Of a DNA stretch of 64,000 nt, positions 36,244 through 46,061 are shown in pieces. The stretch lies in assembly GCF_003259745.1 (NCBI RefSeq), contig NZ_QLMC01000003.1, forward strand, positions 372,001 to 436,000, written 5' to 3'. The translations under genes were made by a program, and so were the position numbers. Below the pieces are notes generated by a model, which saw nothing but the letters and a program-made list of their open reading frames with translations, made no database searches and had not been told where the DNA came from. The stretch's first letter is position 1, and each line of letters opens with the position of its first letter. This DNA is from Larkinella arboricola (GTDB lineage: Bacteria; Bacteroidota; Bacteroidia; Cytophagales; Spirosomataceae).

Positions 36244-36285
36244 ACTAGGTCGCAGAAAGCACGCAAGTTAATGATATTTTAAACA

Positions 36286-36293
36286 CAAATATA
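36286..36293 (-). promoter_or_regulatory. -7 element (TATATTTG) in front of nuoA
   Basis: The minus-strand octamer fits TAnnTTTG and lies 42 bases upstream of the nuoA ATG, downstream of the terminator of the preceding gene. The nearest upstream TTG candidates are 14 and 33 bases away, so the -33 element is weak. Confidence 0.5.
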
Positions 36294-36330
36294 TTGTTCA
36301 AATTTACCAAATAACCCTGGATTTATCAAC

Positions 36331-36370
36331 ATAAAAGGGGCTTGCCAATCCATTGGCAAGCCCCTTTTAT
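36331..36370 (-). terminator. Intrinsic terminator after the first esterase gene
   Basis: A 19-bp perfect stem (36331-36349 with 36352-36370) is followed on the minus strand by T-rich sequence from its own arm. It lies 14 bases beyond the stop of the gene at 36385 and isolates the nuo operon from read-through. Confidence 0.88.
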
Positions 36371-36384
36371 TACCTATTTGGCCC

Positions 36385-38523
36385 TTACTTTATCCAAACC
36401 CGCCGGGTAGCCTCATAACCGTCGGCCTTAATCCGGATAACGTAGTTGCCTACGGAGAGGGCGGACAGGTTGATGGCCACCTGATTATCAAAAACCGGCA
36501 CCAACGTCTTGTAAACGACCTGACCGCTTAAGGTTGAGACGGTTATGTCCGCATTTTTAATGTTTTCTTTAATTTCAAGCCGTACAATACCGTCGGCGGA
36601 AGGGTTCGGAAAAGCAATGATTTCGTTTCCGGCCTTTTCATTACCGATGTACGGAACCTCCTTCGAATACGGCGAGTAACAAACGATGGACGTATTACCC
36701 AGCGTAAATGTTGTTTTGGAGCGAGCCGAATAGAATCCGTTCTGGGTTACCTTAATTACGTCCGCATTTCCGCCAACCCGTTTTCCGTCCGTCTGCCAGT
36801 CGTATTGCCGTTTGGCGGCTGGTGCGCCAGCGGGCGGAAGGGCCTGCAAAGAGAAAGGTCCACGTTGTTCGATAGTGGGAGCCGCCTGCCGGGGCTGGAT
36901 AACCAGGCTGGCCGGAGCCGAAACCGCCGAAGTACAACCGTACAGATTGACCGCCCGCGCGGTATACGTACCCGCTGTTCCGACGGTAAGCTGCCGGGAC
37001 GTGGCATTCGTGCTCCAGATAATATTATTGGCTACCGGTGCATCGGTGGTAAACGTAAAGGTCGAATCGGCACAAGCCTGCTGCTGCCCCGACTGCGTGA
37101 TCTTTGGCGTCACCGGAACCAGCGGAGCCGCTATCGTAACCGACGGTGAAATAAACGTTGTGCCGGTCGCATCTTTTGCAATGGCGTAGTAGGTACCGGG
37201 CGTCGTAACATTCAGGGTACTGCCTTTCTGGCCGTTGCTCCACGTAATGTTGGTGAACTGAAAGGCCGTATTGTCCCGGTCCCGCACTTCCGTCTGCAAA
37301 CTCAGACTGACGCTCTGGTTGGTCGTTGCACAGGCAACCGACAAAGCCGGTGTTGGCAAAGGCAGCAGTGGAACAGCTCCGCTAAAAAACCGTTCATTCA
37401 TGCTGGCAAACCAGGCTTCGGCGTACTGCCGCAGGCCGTCGCCCCCGAAGTGGGTTCCACCGTCGTTGTTTTCGGCGTCGTAACGCGGTATCTGAATGTT
37501 GTCGGTTTCGGGTCCGGCAAAGACGTTGTTGTTAAATGTACCGATTACCTGATTCTGAGCCGCGATAATACCGGGATCAAAGCGCCCCAGGTTGTAGGAA
37601 GAGCGGGCCAGCATCCAGGACGGATACCGACGCGTATCGGCCCGGGTTTTGTTAATCAGCAGTTGCATGGAGTTACGGTATTGCTCCTGCGGAAGCCGTA
37701 AGTGATTATCGGTTTCGCCCTGCTGCCATAATACCGCCCGCAAGCCCTGAAGTGAACTAAAATACCGCAACGAAACCAGCAGGTTCCCATAGGGCATTCC
37801 GGCTGGCAAATTTTGTTCAATAAAAACGTTTTTGGTCGTTCCGCCGTCGAAGCTTTCTATCCAGTTATGAATGGCGGTTCCGGCCCAGGCGGTATTGATA
37901 AACAAAACCGGAACGTTATACCGGCGGGTAATCATGTCGCCCAATAACCCCCAGCACCAGGCGCTCTGGCCCCGCGGCCCCACGAGCGCATCGGCCCCGA
38001 GTTGCCGGAAACTGAGCGAAGGCGGATTTTCGAGCGAATTAGCCACGGTATTATCGTAGGTGATGCAATTAACCCGATCGTCGGTAGCTCCCTCGGCTCC
38101 GCGCTGCTGAAAGCCCTGGGCATTTGATTGGCCGGTGATAATAAAAACTTCGCCAATCCCGATTCGAGGCACGTTATCCTGCCCAACGAGGGTGTTGCCC
38201 TGCCAGGCCCGCGCTTCCAGCCGGTACCAGCCGCCCCTGCCCTGGATAGCCCCCTGAAACAGCCCGCCCTTCGGTTCTGTTTGGATGGTCTGCCAACCCG
38301 TCTCAATGCCCTGTCCTTCATTCATGGGCACCAGACGAGCTTCAACTTTCGTAATGGGCTGCGTGTAAGAACCGGAAATGAATAAGGTGCTGTTGTCGCT
38401 TTGATCCCGTTGGAAAACAGCTCGGCTGGAAGGATACGTTATTTTTAACTGTGCAAGGGTAGGATACCCAAAAAGAAAAAAGCCCGCTATGCAAAGCATC
38501 CGGGTAAATGCATTCAAGTTCAT
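36385..38523 (-). CDS. T9SS-secreted sialate O-acetylesterase-like protein
   Basis: The 712-residue protein has a signal peptide (to about YPTLAQ). A SASA-type SGNH hydrolase domain follows, with the nucleophile in FIITGQSNAQGF near residue 131-142, WGLLGDMITRRY, LRAVLWQQGETDN and the Asp/His pair region NNDGGTHFGGDGL near 352-364. Next come one or two Ig/PKD-like segments. The C-terminus is a T9SS type A sorting domain (IIAFPNPSADGIVRLEI, TLSGQVVYKTL, LSVGNYVIRIKADG). It is probably surface-attached and removes acyl groups from glycans; the substrate is unknown. A larger paralogue lies immediately upstream. Confidence 0.88.
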   Translation of the reverse strand: MNLNAFTRMLCIAGFFLFGYPTLAQLKITYPSSRAVFQRDQSDNSTLFISGSYTQPITKVEARLVPMNEGQGIETGWQTIQTEPKGGLFQGAIQGRGGWYRLEARAWQGNTLVGQDNVPRIGIGEVFIITGQSNAQGFQQRGAEGATDDRVNCITYDNTVANSLENPPSLSFRQLGADALVGPRGQSAWCWGLLGDMITRRYNVPVLFINTAWAGTAIHNWIESFDGGTTKNVFIEQNLPAGMPYGNLLVSLRYFSSLQGLRAVLWQQGETDNHLRLPQEQYRNSMQLLINKTRADTRRYPSWMLARSSYNLGRFDPGIIAAQNQVIGTFNNNVFAGPETDNIQIPRYDAENNDGGTHFGGDGLRQYAEAWFASMNERFFSGAVPLLPLPTPALSVACATTNQSVSLSLQTEVRDRDNTAFQFTNITWSNGQKGSTLNVTTPGTYYAIAKDATGTTFISPSVTIAAPLVPVTPKITQSGQQQACADSTFTFTTDAPVANNIIWSTNATSRQLTVGTAGTYTARAVNLYGCTSAVSAPASLVIQPRQAAPTIEQRGPFSLQALPPAGAPAAKRQYDWQTDGKRVGGNADVIKVTQNGFYSARSKTTFTLGNTSIVCYSPYSKEVPYIGNEKAGNEIIAFPNPSADGIVRLEIKENIKNADITVSTLSGQVVYKTLVPVFDNQVAINLSALSVGNYVIRIKADGYEATRRVWIK

Positions 38524-38597
38524 TCGTTAACACGTAATCGTTCTTAGTACAATCTTTTCTATTTATAAATGACCTGATTCTATTATGTGCAGATAGG

Positions 38598-38629
38598 CAA
38601 GGAGAAAGCCTTTACCGGCCTTCTCCTTG
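38598..38629 (-). terminator. Hairpin after the second esterase gene, possible terminator
   Basis: Positions 38598-38610 pair with 38617-38629 with one mismatch around a six-base loop. It lies about 90 bases beyond the stop at 38719. There is no T-tract on the minus strand, so termination would be weak or Rho-assisted. Confidence 0.5.
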
Positions 38630-38718
38630 TGAAATTACTCAACAAATATTCGTATTTTTTTTGGGAAAACAAAGTAGTTTCCGGAAAGCATGGAAAGAAG
38701 ACGCCTACCCATAACACT

Positions 38719-41436
38719 CTATAAACCAATTAATAACCTTTTTGAAACATTAAATGTCGCCGATCGGACGTTCAGAATGTAGTGGCCCGCCGGAACTGTT
38801 GACAAATTCCAGGTCTTCCGCTCATTAAAGTTTTCAACCGTCGTTTTCCACAGGACCTGCCCGCTCAAGGTCATCAGGGTTAGCGTGGCATCGGTAAGAT
38901 CGTCCAGAGTTTCCAGGGTAAATTCTTTATCCGGGCTGGGATTTGGATAAATACTTAGTCCCTCATTATCGATAATAAGCGTAAAAGCAATAGGAGCCGA
39001 GAAATCGGATGCGCAGACCAGATTGCTGCCGTAGGCCAGATAAGCCCGCGTTCGGTAGGATCCGGTTTGATTGGCTTTGATAATGGGCTCACGAGGTTCA
39101 ATGGCCACATTATCCCTCTCCCACGCATAATAGTCGCCCTGTCGGGTTCCGGCTGCTTCCAACGTATAGGTTCCGATCTGCTTAATAGTCGGCACCGACG
39201 GTACAGGCTTTACGTCAACAACAACACCGGCCGATGGCGGAGAAAAGCAGCCGTTTGCATCCCGTACACGAGCCGTATAGGTATTCGCCCGGGTTGCAAC
39301 AATACTTTGCGTTGAATCGCCCACATTCCAGAATGCTCTCAGCGGACTGCTGGCGGTCAATGTCACCCGTTCCCCGTCGCAGAAAGTAGTGGAGCCGCTC
39401 ACGGTCACGGTCGGCGGGGTTGGCAATGGATTAACCTGAATGGATATCGTATTGGAAGGATCCGAAAGACAGTTGTAAATGTTCCGGGTTCTGACCAGGT
39501 AGTTACCGGGCTGATTAGTCGTTACGCTCCGCGATGTCTGCCCGCTTTCCCAGACGTAATTCGCTTCAGCCGTCGAGGTCAGGGTAACGGTCTGATCGGC
39601 GCAGAACGTGGTCGGACCGCCAGCACTGATTGTCGGGCGGTTGGGCAATGGATCCACAATAATGGCAACCTGATTAGACGGTTTGGAAGTACAGCCGTTC
39701 TGATCGGTAACCGTCAACGAATAGGTACCGCCCCTGCGCACTTCGATCTGCTTTGTTTTTTCGCCGGTGCTCCAATTATACGTCAGTGCATCCGTTGCTT
39801 CCAGTGTGGTAGCATTCCGATCGCAAAAACGAGCCTGACCCAGATTGCGGACGGTCGGTGAGGTGGGCAGTGGATTTACGTTAACGGTAATTTCGTTGGA
39901 CGTAAATTCGCAATTACCCGCATCTCGGTAAACGGCCCGATACGTACCAGCCGCCGATACGGCTACATTTTTTCCCGTCGCATTGTTGCTCCAGAACGTG
40001 TTGTCGTAGGTAGAAGTCAGCGTCACGTTCGCCCCCTCACAAAAGGTAGTCGGTCCGTTCGCCGTAATCGTTGGCCGTTCGGGAACCTGATAAGGTGCCG
40101 TAAAAACCGTGTTGCCCAGCGCATCTTTTACAGTGGCCATGTAGCGCCCCGTTCCAACATTAATCGTTTGGGAATTTCCGCCCCCGTCCCAGTTAAACGA
40201 GGTATAATTTCCGTCTACTTTAAGCGATAACGTATTGCTGCCCGCACAGCTTACCGAAAGGGTTGCTCCGGGTGCTGGTGCCTGAGGTCTGGAATTTTGG
40301 AAGAAACCATCATTCAGGCTGTTATTCCACGCATCGGCGAGTTGTACCAAACCGTTATCATGAAAATGCACCCGGTCGGAATCGTAAGGGCCAGCGCGGG
40401 GAATTTGAATCCGATCGGTTTCGGGTCCGGCAAAAACATTGCTAACCGTTTGAATCACTCTGTTCTGTCCCGCAATAACATTATCGTCAGTCCCATCTGG
40501 ATCGGAATAGGACGCCCGGCTCACCACCCAGGAAATGTCCTTTGCGCTATGCTCCCGGCTTCGGGTAATCACGCGCGACAAGTTGCCAGCGTAATCATCA
40601 ATGGAGCGGTTGAAAAAGTTGTCGGCTTCTCCCTGATGCCACAAAATAGCCCGGATACCCAGCATCTGAACGTAATAATTCAAGGCTGTTTTCAGGTTTC
40701 CATACGGCTGTCCAACCGGATATTTTTCGGTATTGGTATATTCCTCTGTTGTCTGAATACCGTCGGCGCTTTCCCGCCAGTTTTTAGAAGAAGACCCCTG
40801 CCAGGCCGCATTAAAAAACAGGACCGGCACACCCAGGCGTTCAACGAGCCTGTCGCCCAGTACACCCCAGCACCAGGCACTCTTTCCGCGTGGAAAAATC
40901 TGTCTACCGGCATCCAGATGCGAAAATTCAAGCGTATTCGGATCGAACGGAGAGCTCTCGCTACCTATTCCAAAATTAACACAGCTAACCCGATCACTAC
41001 TAGCGCCCCGCTCACCAAAATTAAGGAAGCCCTGCGCGTTGGATTGACCGGCAATTACAAAAACTTCCCCCACACCAATTCGTTCTACTCCTCCGCCTTC
41101 AATGTACTGTTCGCCCTGCAGGCCCCGAATTCTCAGGCGGTACCAGCCGCCCTTTACCGTAACCGAACCAGCAAAAGCCCCCCCTTTCGGGTTTTCCTGA
41201 AGAGTTGTCCAATCCAGCAGCGTGCCGCCCTCCATTGGTTCGGCCCGGACCTGAATGCGGGAAAACGGTAACGAATAATAGCCGCCAATCCAAAGACGAG
41301 CTTCGTTGCCATTATTCCGTTGGAAAACCATTCTGGACCGGGGAAACGTAACCTGAAGTTGCTGCGCCATGACAAACGCAGGAAGCAAAAAAAATAAGAA
41401 GTAGAATAACGTTGTAGAAATTCGATTAATCTTCAT
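38719..41436 (-). CDS. Large T9SS-secreted sialate-esterase-like protein with Ig/PKD-like repeats
   Basis: From the ATG at 41436 the product has 905 residues with a signal peptide ending at VMAQ. Its first 390 residues parallel the neighbouring gene: FVIAGQSNAQGFLNFG, WGVLGDRLVERLGVPVLFFNAAWQG, RAILWHQGEADNF, and DSDRVHFHDNGL. Five or six repeats of about 75-80 residues follow (each with PTISAGGPTTFCADQTVTLT-like and YNWSTGEKTKQIEV-like parts), then a T9SS sorting domain (SIYPNPSPDKEFTLETL, TLSGQVLWKTT, VPAGHYILNVRS). An in-frame TTG at 41454 is less likely as start. The repeats probably extend the enzyme from the cell surface or bind glycans. Confidence 0.87.
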   Translation of the reverse strand: MKINRISTTLFYFLFFLLPAFVMAQQLQVTFPRSRMVFQRNNGNEARLWIGGYYSLPFSRIQVRAEPMEGGTLLDWTTLQENPKGGAFAGSVTVKGGWYRLRIRGLQGEQYIEGGGVERIGVGEVFVIAGQSNAQGFLNFGERGASSDRVSCVNFGIGSESSPFDPNTLEFSHLDAGRQIFPRGKSAWCWGVLGDRLVERLGVPVLFFNAAWQGSSSKNWRESADGIQTTEEYTNTEKYPVGQPYGNLKTALNYYVQMLGIRAILWHQGEADNFFNRSIDDYAGNLSRVITRSREHSAKDISWVVSRASYSDPDGTDDNVIAGQNRVIQTVSNVFAGPETDRIQIPRAGPYDSDRVHFHDNGLVQLADAWNNSLNDGFFQNSRPQAPAPGATLSVSCAGSNTLSLKVDGNYTSFNWDGGGNSQTINVGTGRYMATVKDALGNTVFTAPYQVPERPTITANGPTTFCEGANVTLTSTYDNTFWSNNATGKNVAVSAAGTYRAVYRDAGNCEFTSNEITVNVNPLPTSPTVRNLGQARFCDRNATTLEATDALTYNWSTGEKTKQIEVRRGGTYSLTVTDQNGCTSKPSNQVAIIVDPLPNRPTISAGGPTTFCADQTVTLTSTAEANYVWESGQTSRSVTTNQPGNYLVRTRNIYNCLSDPSNTISIQVNPLPTPPTVTVSGSTTFCDGERVTLTASSPLRAFWNVGDSTQSIVATRANTYTARVRDANGCFSPPSAGVVVDVKPVPSVPTIKQIGTYTLEAAGTRQGDYYAWERDNVAIEPREPIIKANQTGSYRTRAYLAYGSNLVCASDFSAPIAFTLIIDNEGLSIYPNPSPDKEFTLETLDDLTDATLTLMTLSGQVLWKTTVENFNERKTWNLSTVPAGHYILNVRSATFNVSKRLLIGL

Positions 41437-41485
41437 AATGTCCGATTGAGTCAATCACGGTAGGTGCTCGCCGGATTGGGTACTG

Positions 41486-42487
41486 TTAGTCTTCCGTACG
41501 GGTTAAGGCTTTCCATATCAAGTCTTTAAGTTCCATTAATCCCTGTTGGCGAATCGCGGAAATAAATACCGTCGGTATGCCAGCGGGTAAACGATCAATA
41601 ACCGTGCTATAGTCTATTTCCTCGATTAAATCTATCTTAGAAATAGCCAGCAGACGCTCTTTATCCAGCAATTCAGGATTGTACTGGCGTAGTTCGTTCA
41701 ACAATGTTTCATATTCGGCAGCCCAGTCTTCGCTGGTGGCTGGCACCACAAACAGCAAAATGGAATTCCGCTCGATATGCCGCAAAAAGCGCAGACCCAG
41801 CCCTTTACCCTGTGAGGCCCCTTCGATAATTCCCGGAATGTCGGCCATCACAAACGACTTATAATCCCGATATGCCACAACACCCAATTGGGGAACCAAG
41901 GTTGTAAACGGGTAGTCGGCAATCTCGGGCTTTGCCGCCGAGACGACCGACAACAGAGTTGATTTACCGGCGTTCGGAAAACCTACCAGACCAACATCGG
42001 CCAATAGTTTCAATTCCAGAATAATCCACGCTTCCTGTCCGGGTTCGCCCGGTTGCGCGTAGTCGGGTGTCTGGCGGGTCGACGATTTATAATGATCATT
42101 CCCCAACCCGCCCCGACCACCGTGGAGCAAAATAATCTCCTGGCCATCTTCCGTGATTTCGGCCATTCTTTCACCGGTTTCCGCATGACGCGCCACGGTG
42201 CCCAGGGGTACTTCAATAACCACATCGTCTCCTTCCGCACCCGTCCGGCGGCCTCCTTCGCCGGCCCTACCCGGCTTGGCTTTGATGTGTTTCTGATACT
42301 TTAAATGCAGTAATGTCCAGAGCTGGGCGCTTCCTTTCAGAATGATATGTCCTCCCCGGCCACCATCTCCTCCATCTGGCCCACCCTTATCGACGTGTTT
42401 TTCCCGCCGAAAGTGCATGGAACCCGCTCCTCCCGCTCCGGACCGAACATTAATTTTTACGTAATCTATAAAGTTTGATGAAGCCAT
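41486..42487 (-). CDS. obg: GTPase Obg (CgtA)
   Basis: The 333-residue protein has the glycine-rich Obg fold (residues 1-158: [41 protein letters not shown]). The G domain has G1 GFPNAGKST (169-177), G3 [10 protein letters not shown], and SKIDL as G4. Obg is an essential ribosome-assembly and stress GTPase. The C-terminal Obg_C domain of some species is absent, as usual in Bacteroidota. It follows adk by 45 bases and is likely co-transcribed. Confidence 0.96.
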   Translation of the reverse strand: MASSNFIDYVKINVRSGAGGAGSMHFRREKHVDKGGPDGGDGGRGGHIILKGSAQLWTLLHLKYQKHIKAKPGRAGEGGRRTGAEGDDVVIEVPLGTVARHAETGERMAEITEDGQEIILLHGGRGGLGNDHYKSSTRQTPDYAQPGEPGQEAWIILELKLLADVGLVGFPNAGKSTLLSVVSAAKPEIADYPFTTLVPQLGVVAYRDYKSFVMADIPGIIEGASQGKGLGLRFLRHIERNSILLFVVPATSEDWAAEYETLLNELRQYNPELLDKERLLAISKIDLIEEIDYSTVIDRLPAGIPTVFISAIRQQGLMELKDLIWKALTRTED

Positions 42488-42532
42488 GCTCTTTGTTTAA
42501 CCCTACTGCTGTGCCTGACGCGTACGAAGCGT

Positions 42533-43105
42533 TTAGGCGGTTTCTATCTTCTCACAAATGGCCTGGAAAATCTCTTCGATGCTTCCAATGCCGCTGATGG
42601 CTTTAAACTTACCCTGCGACTCGTAATAGCCAGCCACAGGCGCAGTTTTATCGTTGTATTCTTTAACCCGTCGCCGGATCAGGTCTTCGTTCTGGTCATC
42701 AGGGCGCCCCGACGACAAACCCCGGATCAGCAACCGTTTGGTCAGTTCTTCTTCATCCACCACCAGAGCAACCATTACCGTAATCCCGGTATTGTATTGC
42801 GCCAGCAGCTGATCGAGCGCTTCGGCCTGCGGAACCGTCCGCGGAAACCCGTCAAAAATAAAACCGGCTGCCGACTGATTCTCTTTCAGCTTGTTCTCAA
42901 TCATTCCAATTACCACCTCATCGGGTACCAGGATTCCCTGATCCATGAGCATTTTGGCACGTAGTCCCAGTTCGGTTCCTTCCCGTATTTCGGAGCGTAG
43001 CAGGTCACCTGTAGACAAATGCACCAAGCGATACTTGGCAATTAATTTTTCACTTTGTGTGCCTTTCCCGGCACCCGGTGGGCCAAATAGTACAAGATTG
43101 AGCAT
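42533..43105 (-). CDS. adk: Adenylate kinase
   Basis: The 190-residue enzyme has the P-loop GPPGAGKGT (8-16), STGDLLRSEIREGTELG, the NMP-binding FIFDGFPRTVPQAE, and RGLSSGRPDDQNEDLIRRRV with a short LID lacking the zinc cysteines. It interconverts ATP+AMP and 2 ADP. It heads a small unit with obg and has a -7 element about 33 bases upstream of its ATG. Confidence 0.96.
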   Translation of the reverse strand: MLNLVLFGPPGAGKGTQSEKLIAKYRLVHLSTGDLLRSEIREGTELGLRAKMLMDQGILVPDEVVIGMIENKLKENQSAAGFIFDGFPRTVPQAEALDQLLAQYNTGITVMVALVVDEEELTKRLLIRGLSSGRPDDQNEDLIRRRVKEYNDKTAPVAGYYESQGKFKAISGIGSIEEIFQAICEKIETA

Positions 43106-43137
43106 AGAGGTTTGTAAGATACACGCAAGTTTGCGTA

Positions 43138-43145
43138 CAAAAATA
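43138..43145 (-). promoter_or_regulatory. -7 element (TATTTTTG) in front of adk
   Basis: This exact minus-strand match to TAnnTTTG would give a leader of about 28 bases. No TTG at the proper -33 distance was seen. Confidence 0.45.
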
Positions 43146-43206
43146 CAATTCTTGTTAGGAAAATATCATTTTTCCACCTAAGTATTTATCAATAGGGCCC
43201 TTAAAA

Positions 43207-43241
43207 CAAAAGAGGAACCCCTCAACAGAGTTCCTCTTTTG
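43207..43241 (-). terminator. Intrinsic terminator after the TPR protein gene
   Basis: A 12-bp perfect stem (43207-43218 with 43230-43241) has T-rich bases following on the minus strand. It lies 22 bases beyond the stop codon at 43263. Confidence 0.8.
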
Positions 43242-43262
43242 CACTTTACCCAAGGTTAAGGG

Positions 43263-45038
43263 TTATTTCGTAGCCTTACCAGCTGGTTTTTTCGCAGCAG
43301 GTTTGCTAGCGGGCTTCGTAGCAGCGGGCTGCTGAGCCGGCGGATTCAGGGCGTTCTGCACATCCTTATCGTTCGGATCCAGTTCGGCTGCTTTCGACAG
43401 GTATTCCCGCGACTTCTCCGCATCGTTTTTATTCGCATAGTACGATGACAAGAATTTATAGGCCGTCATCATATACCGTTTGTTCGCTTCTTTCTTGGCT
43501 GCATCTGCCGCGATTTCCTTATCAGCTACTTCGAGGTATTTCTCGTACAGCGGTACAGGCTCACCCGTATTCATGGCACCTTTCGTATCACTGAAGTAGT
43601 TGGCCGAAGCACGGAAGTAGTAACCCGGTGACCAATCCGGCGTGATCTGATTTACTTTCAGGAACGCAGAGTCAGCAGCGGTGTAGTAATTTTCTTTTGC
43701 CTGACGAATCGCAGCCGTGTCACCATTCATCATCAGCGTGCTATCCCGACCAATCCGGCTTGCCTGCAGGTAGTTAGACATCCCCAACTGGAAATAATCG
43801 TTGGTCGTAGCTTTGCTCGTATCCATCAGAATGGCTTTCTTCCAGGCACCGATCGCTTGATCATATTTTTTACCACTATACAAAAGCTTACCAATTTCCC
43901 GGTACACGTTTTCTGTGCTGTCCATCGGAGCCGCTTTCTCTAGATTCACAATGGCCAGCGAGTCACCTTCGGGCGTACCCAGTTGCGCATACGCACGACC
44001 CAGGTATTTATAATCGTCAGGAATAACACGGTCCGGGGCAGTTTGAATGAAGTTATTCAAAGCCTCAATGGATTCGTTGTATTTACCGGCACCTGAATAT
44101 GCCCAGCCGTAAATCCGTTGAATAACCGGCGTGTTTACTTTACCTTTCAATTGGTCCAGCTTCTGAATGGCTCTCTCGTTATCACCCGCCAGGAAGTCGA
44201 ACTGAGCCGAACGCAGCAGTTTGTCCACGTTGGTAGTCTGGCTTTTCTGGATGTACAAATCCATGTTTTTAGAAGCGTTCTTGTAAGCACGTGAGCCAAA
44301 GAAGGCTTCGGCCAAGTCTTCATACGTAGGAGCGAAATCCGGATCAGCGGCAATGGCTTCTTCGTAAAACTTCTGCGCCTGCGGATAGTTTTTAGCACGC
44401 AGGAACGTGTTACCGATCTTGTATTTAGCTTCGGCATTGTTCGGACGGATGGCCAGTGCGTTTTCGTATTTCGTTACCGCATTACCACCGTCGTTTTTCA
44501 GCGTGTAGGCATCACCCAACGCCATTTCAATTTCGGCGTTCTCATTTTTCTTATCGCGTTCGTCGGCAATAGTTAAAATCCGGATGGCTTCAGCCGGATC
44601 ATTGATGCCTTCCTCCGGTTTTCTAAACATGGTGTACGCTTCGCCTGCACGCAGCAATACGTCCATATTTTTATTCTTTGTTTCTTTTAAGGCATTATTG
44701 ATGATGGTTTTCGCCGTTGCCCCATCTTTCTTAGCCAAAGCGACAGCACCCAATCCAACGTTGTTAAGTTGGTTTTTAGGATCAGCAGCCACACCTTTTT
44801 CAAACGCTTGTTTTGCAGCATCCGGATCGCCAGCTTTCAACTGGGCATATCCCAAGTAAAAATAGTTATCGGCCGAAGGGGCACTGGTTGCCAAACCTTG
44901 AAATGTTTGGATAGCCTTGTTGTAACGGCCTGCTTCCAGATCCTTCACCCCCGATTGTGCATCTTGGGCAACCGCTTGTAATGTGCCGAGCATACCGGCG
45001 GCCACCACTGTCAACAGAGCTTTCTTTTGAAACTTCAT
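43263..45038 (-). CDS. Exported tetratricopeptide-repeat protein
   Basis: From the ATG at 45038 the product has 591 residues: a signal peptide (KFQKKALLTVVAAGMLGTLQAVAQ), then TPR units through most of the length (SADNYFYLGYAQLKAGDPDAAKQ, NNAEAKYKIGNTFLRAKNYPQAQKFYEEAI, WKKAILMD), and a low-complexity Lys/Ala/Pro tail. The ORF could extend 18 residues upstream, but that would bury the signal peptide. It is encoded after the ExbB-ExbD-TonB-PstS-like genes on the same strand, a neighbourhood I recall as recurrent in Bacteroidota. It probably scaffolds an envelope complex; its exact role is unknown. Confidence 0.85.
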   Translation of the reverse strand: MKFQKKALLTVVAAGMLGTLQAVAQDAQSGVKDLEAGRYNKAIQTFQGLATSAPSADNYFYLGYAQLKAGDPDAAKQAFEKGVAADPKNQLNNVGLGAVALAKKDGATAKTIINNALKETKNKNMDVLLRAGEAYTMFRKPEEGINDPAEAIRILTIADERDKKNENAEIEMALGDAYTLKNDGGNAVTKYENALAIRPNNAEAKYKIGNTFLRAKNYPQAQKFYEEAIAADPDFAPTYEDLAEAFFGSRAYKNASKNMDLYIQKSQTTNVDKLLRSAQFDFLAGDNERAIQKLDQLKGKVNTPVIQRIYGWAYSGAGKYNESIEALNNFIQTAPDRVIPDDYKYLGRAYAQLGTPEGDSLAIVNLEKAAPMDSTENVYREIGKLLYSGKKYDQAIGAWKKAILMDTSKATTNDYFQLGMSNYLQASRIGRDSTLMMNGDTAAIRQAKENYYTAADSAFLKVNQITPDWSPGYYFRASANYFSDTKGAMNTGEPVPLYEKYLEVADKEIAADAAKKEANKRYMMTAYKFLSSYYANKNDAEKSREYLSKAAELDPNDKDVQNALNPPAQQPAATKPASKPAAKKPAGKATK

Positions 45039-45131
45039 GCCTTTTTCAGGTTGAGAATGGATAAAAAATAAATTACTATTTAATAATAACAAAATACAAA
45101 ACCATAAGATTACCCGAACGCAGAAAAAATT

Positions 45132-46061
45132 TCACCTTTTTTCCAGGTATACCTCCCGGTTATACGGCTCAGCGGGCCAGATTCCACTCTTTTCAATCAA
45201 AAGGCCGCCTACATCCCGTGCAATATACGTCATCAAACCACCGCCAAGCCCTGAATGGGCCTCACGGCTAAGGATGTAGATTTTCCGGCGCAATGGATAT
45301 AATTCCAGCCCGAGGTTCCGTTGAAACGGTTGGTAATATTCTTCTACGGATGTAGGGTTAGGCTTTTCCGAAACCCCCAATACGCGTAAATCTTTGGATA
45401 GTTCAGCAGTCAACGGTACGTCACCATCGCTGATCCAGTTTACGCCAATAAAGCCCAGTGCCACCGGATTCTTACGAACGTAATCAATGACCTGTTTATT
45501 TGAGTTAACCGTAAAAATTTTCAGTTTACTCACATCGGTTACATTGAACCGTTTCAGCATATAGGTCAGATTACTGGAATTATTGTTATCGAAAACCAGG
45601 ATAATCGGTCCGGTCAACGAAGCTCCCTGTAACTGTTCCCACCGCGTAATTTTTCCCTTGAAAATATCGCCTAGTTCAGCCATTGTAACCAGGCTATCTT
45701 TATGCGTCTGGCTAACAATCAGAGCGATACCGTCTGTGGCGATAAATTGCGTCTGAACTTTGATTTTTTCCTGATTTAGAGCAGCTACTTCCCGCTCATT
45801 CAGTTGACGGGTCGAAAACACCAGCCGTGCGCTATCCCGTAGCATCATGCTGATCGCTTCCTGTTCTGGTTTGTAAACCGTATTAAAATTCGTATTTGGG
45901 TTGACTCCTTCATAGGCACTGGTCAGCATATCAACGACCGGCTGTAAGGATTCATCCGCTGTAATTGTAATCTCGCCACGGCTCGGGGTATCGCTCGGTT
46001 TGGAACATGCACCCAGCAGTACCAGCCCGACCCATATCGCCTTTCTTACAAAAACATTCAT
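45132..46061 (-). CDS. PstS-like substrate-binding lipoprotein
   Basis: The 309-residue protein has a lipoprotein signal with lipobox LLGAC near residue 19. A type 2 periplasmic binding fold like PstS follows: GEITITADESLQPVVDMLTSAYE, LVFSTRQLNEREVAAL, IVSQTHKDSLVTMAELGDIFKGKITRWEQL, and NPVALGFIGVNWI. No pstC, pstA or pstB genes are present, and it sits in a TonB/ExbBD operon, so phosphate uptake by an ABC transporter is unlikely. Its start overlaps the preceding small gene by ATGA. Confidence 0.85.
   Translation of the reverse strand: MNVFVRKAIWVGLVLLGACSKPSDTPSRGEITITADESLQPVVDMLTSAYEGVNPNTNFNTVYKPEQEAISMMLRDSARLVFSTRQLNEREVAALNQEKIKVQTQFIATDGIALIVSQTHKDSLVTMAELGDIFKGKITRWEQLQGASLTGPIILVFDNNNSSNLTYMLKRFNVTDVSKLKIFTVNSNKQVIDYVRKNPVALGFIGVNWISDGDVPLTAELSKDLRVLGVSEKPNPTSVEEYYQPFQRNLGLELYPLRRKIYILSREAHSGLGGGLMTYIARDVGGLLIEKSGIWPAEPYNREVYLEKR

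Noticed and set aside
38598-38629. Hairpin considered as a member of the word-built repeat family
   Set aside because: It is not made of a repeated word and lies after a gene end, so a weak terminator is the simpler reading.
39360-40270. Internal repeats of the large esterase gene considered as a CRISPR-like or DNA repeat array
   Set aside because: The repetition is at protein level (Ig/PKD-like modules of about 78 residues) and in frame; the DNA copies are too divergent and there are no spacers.
40297-41271. Plus-strand 324-codon frame opposite the large esterase gene
   Set aside because: The sense strand encodes a clear signal peptide, catalytic motifs and repeats, so this antisense frame is a shadow.
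45132-46061. Call as phosphate transporter subunit PstS
   Set aside because: No pstCAB or phoU genes are nearby and the gene is coupled to a TonB operon, so only a PstS-like fold is claimed.
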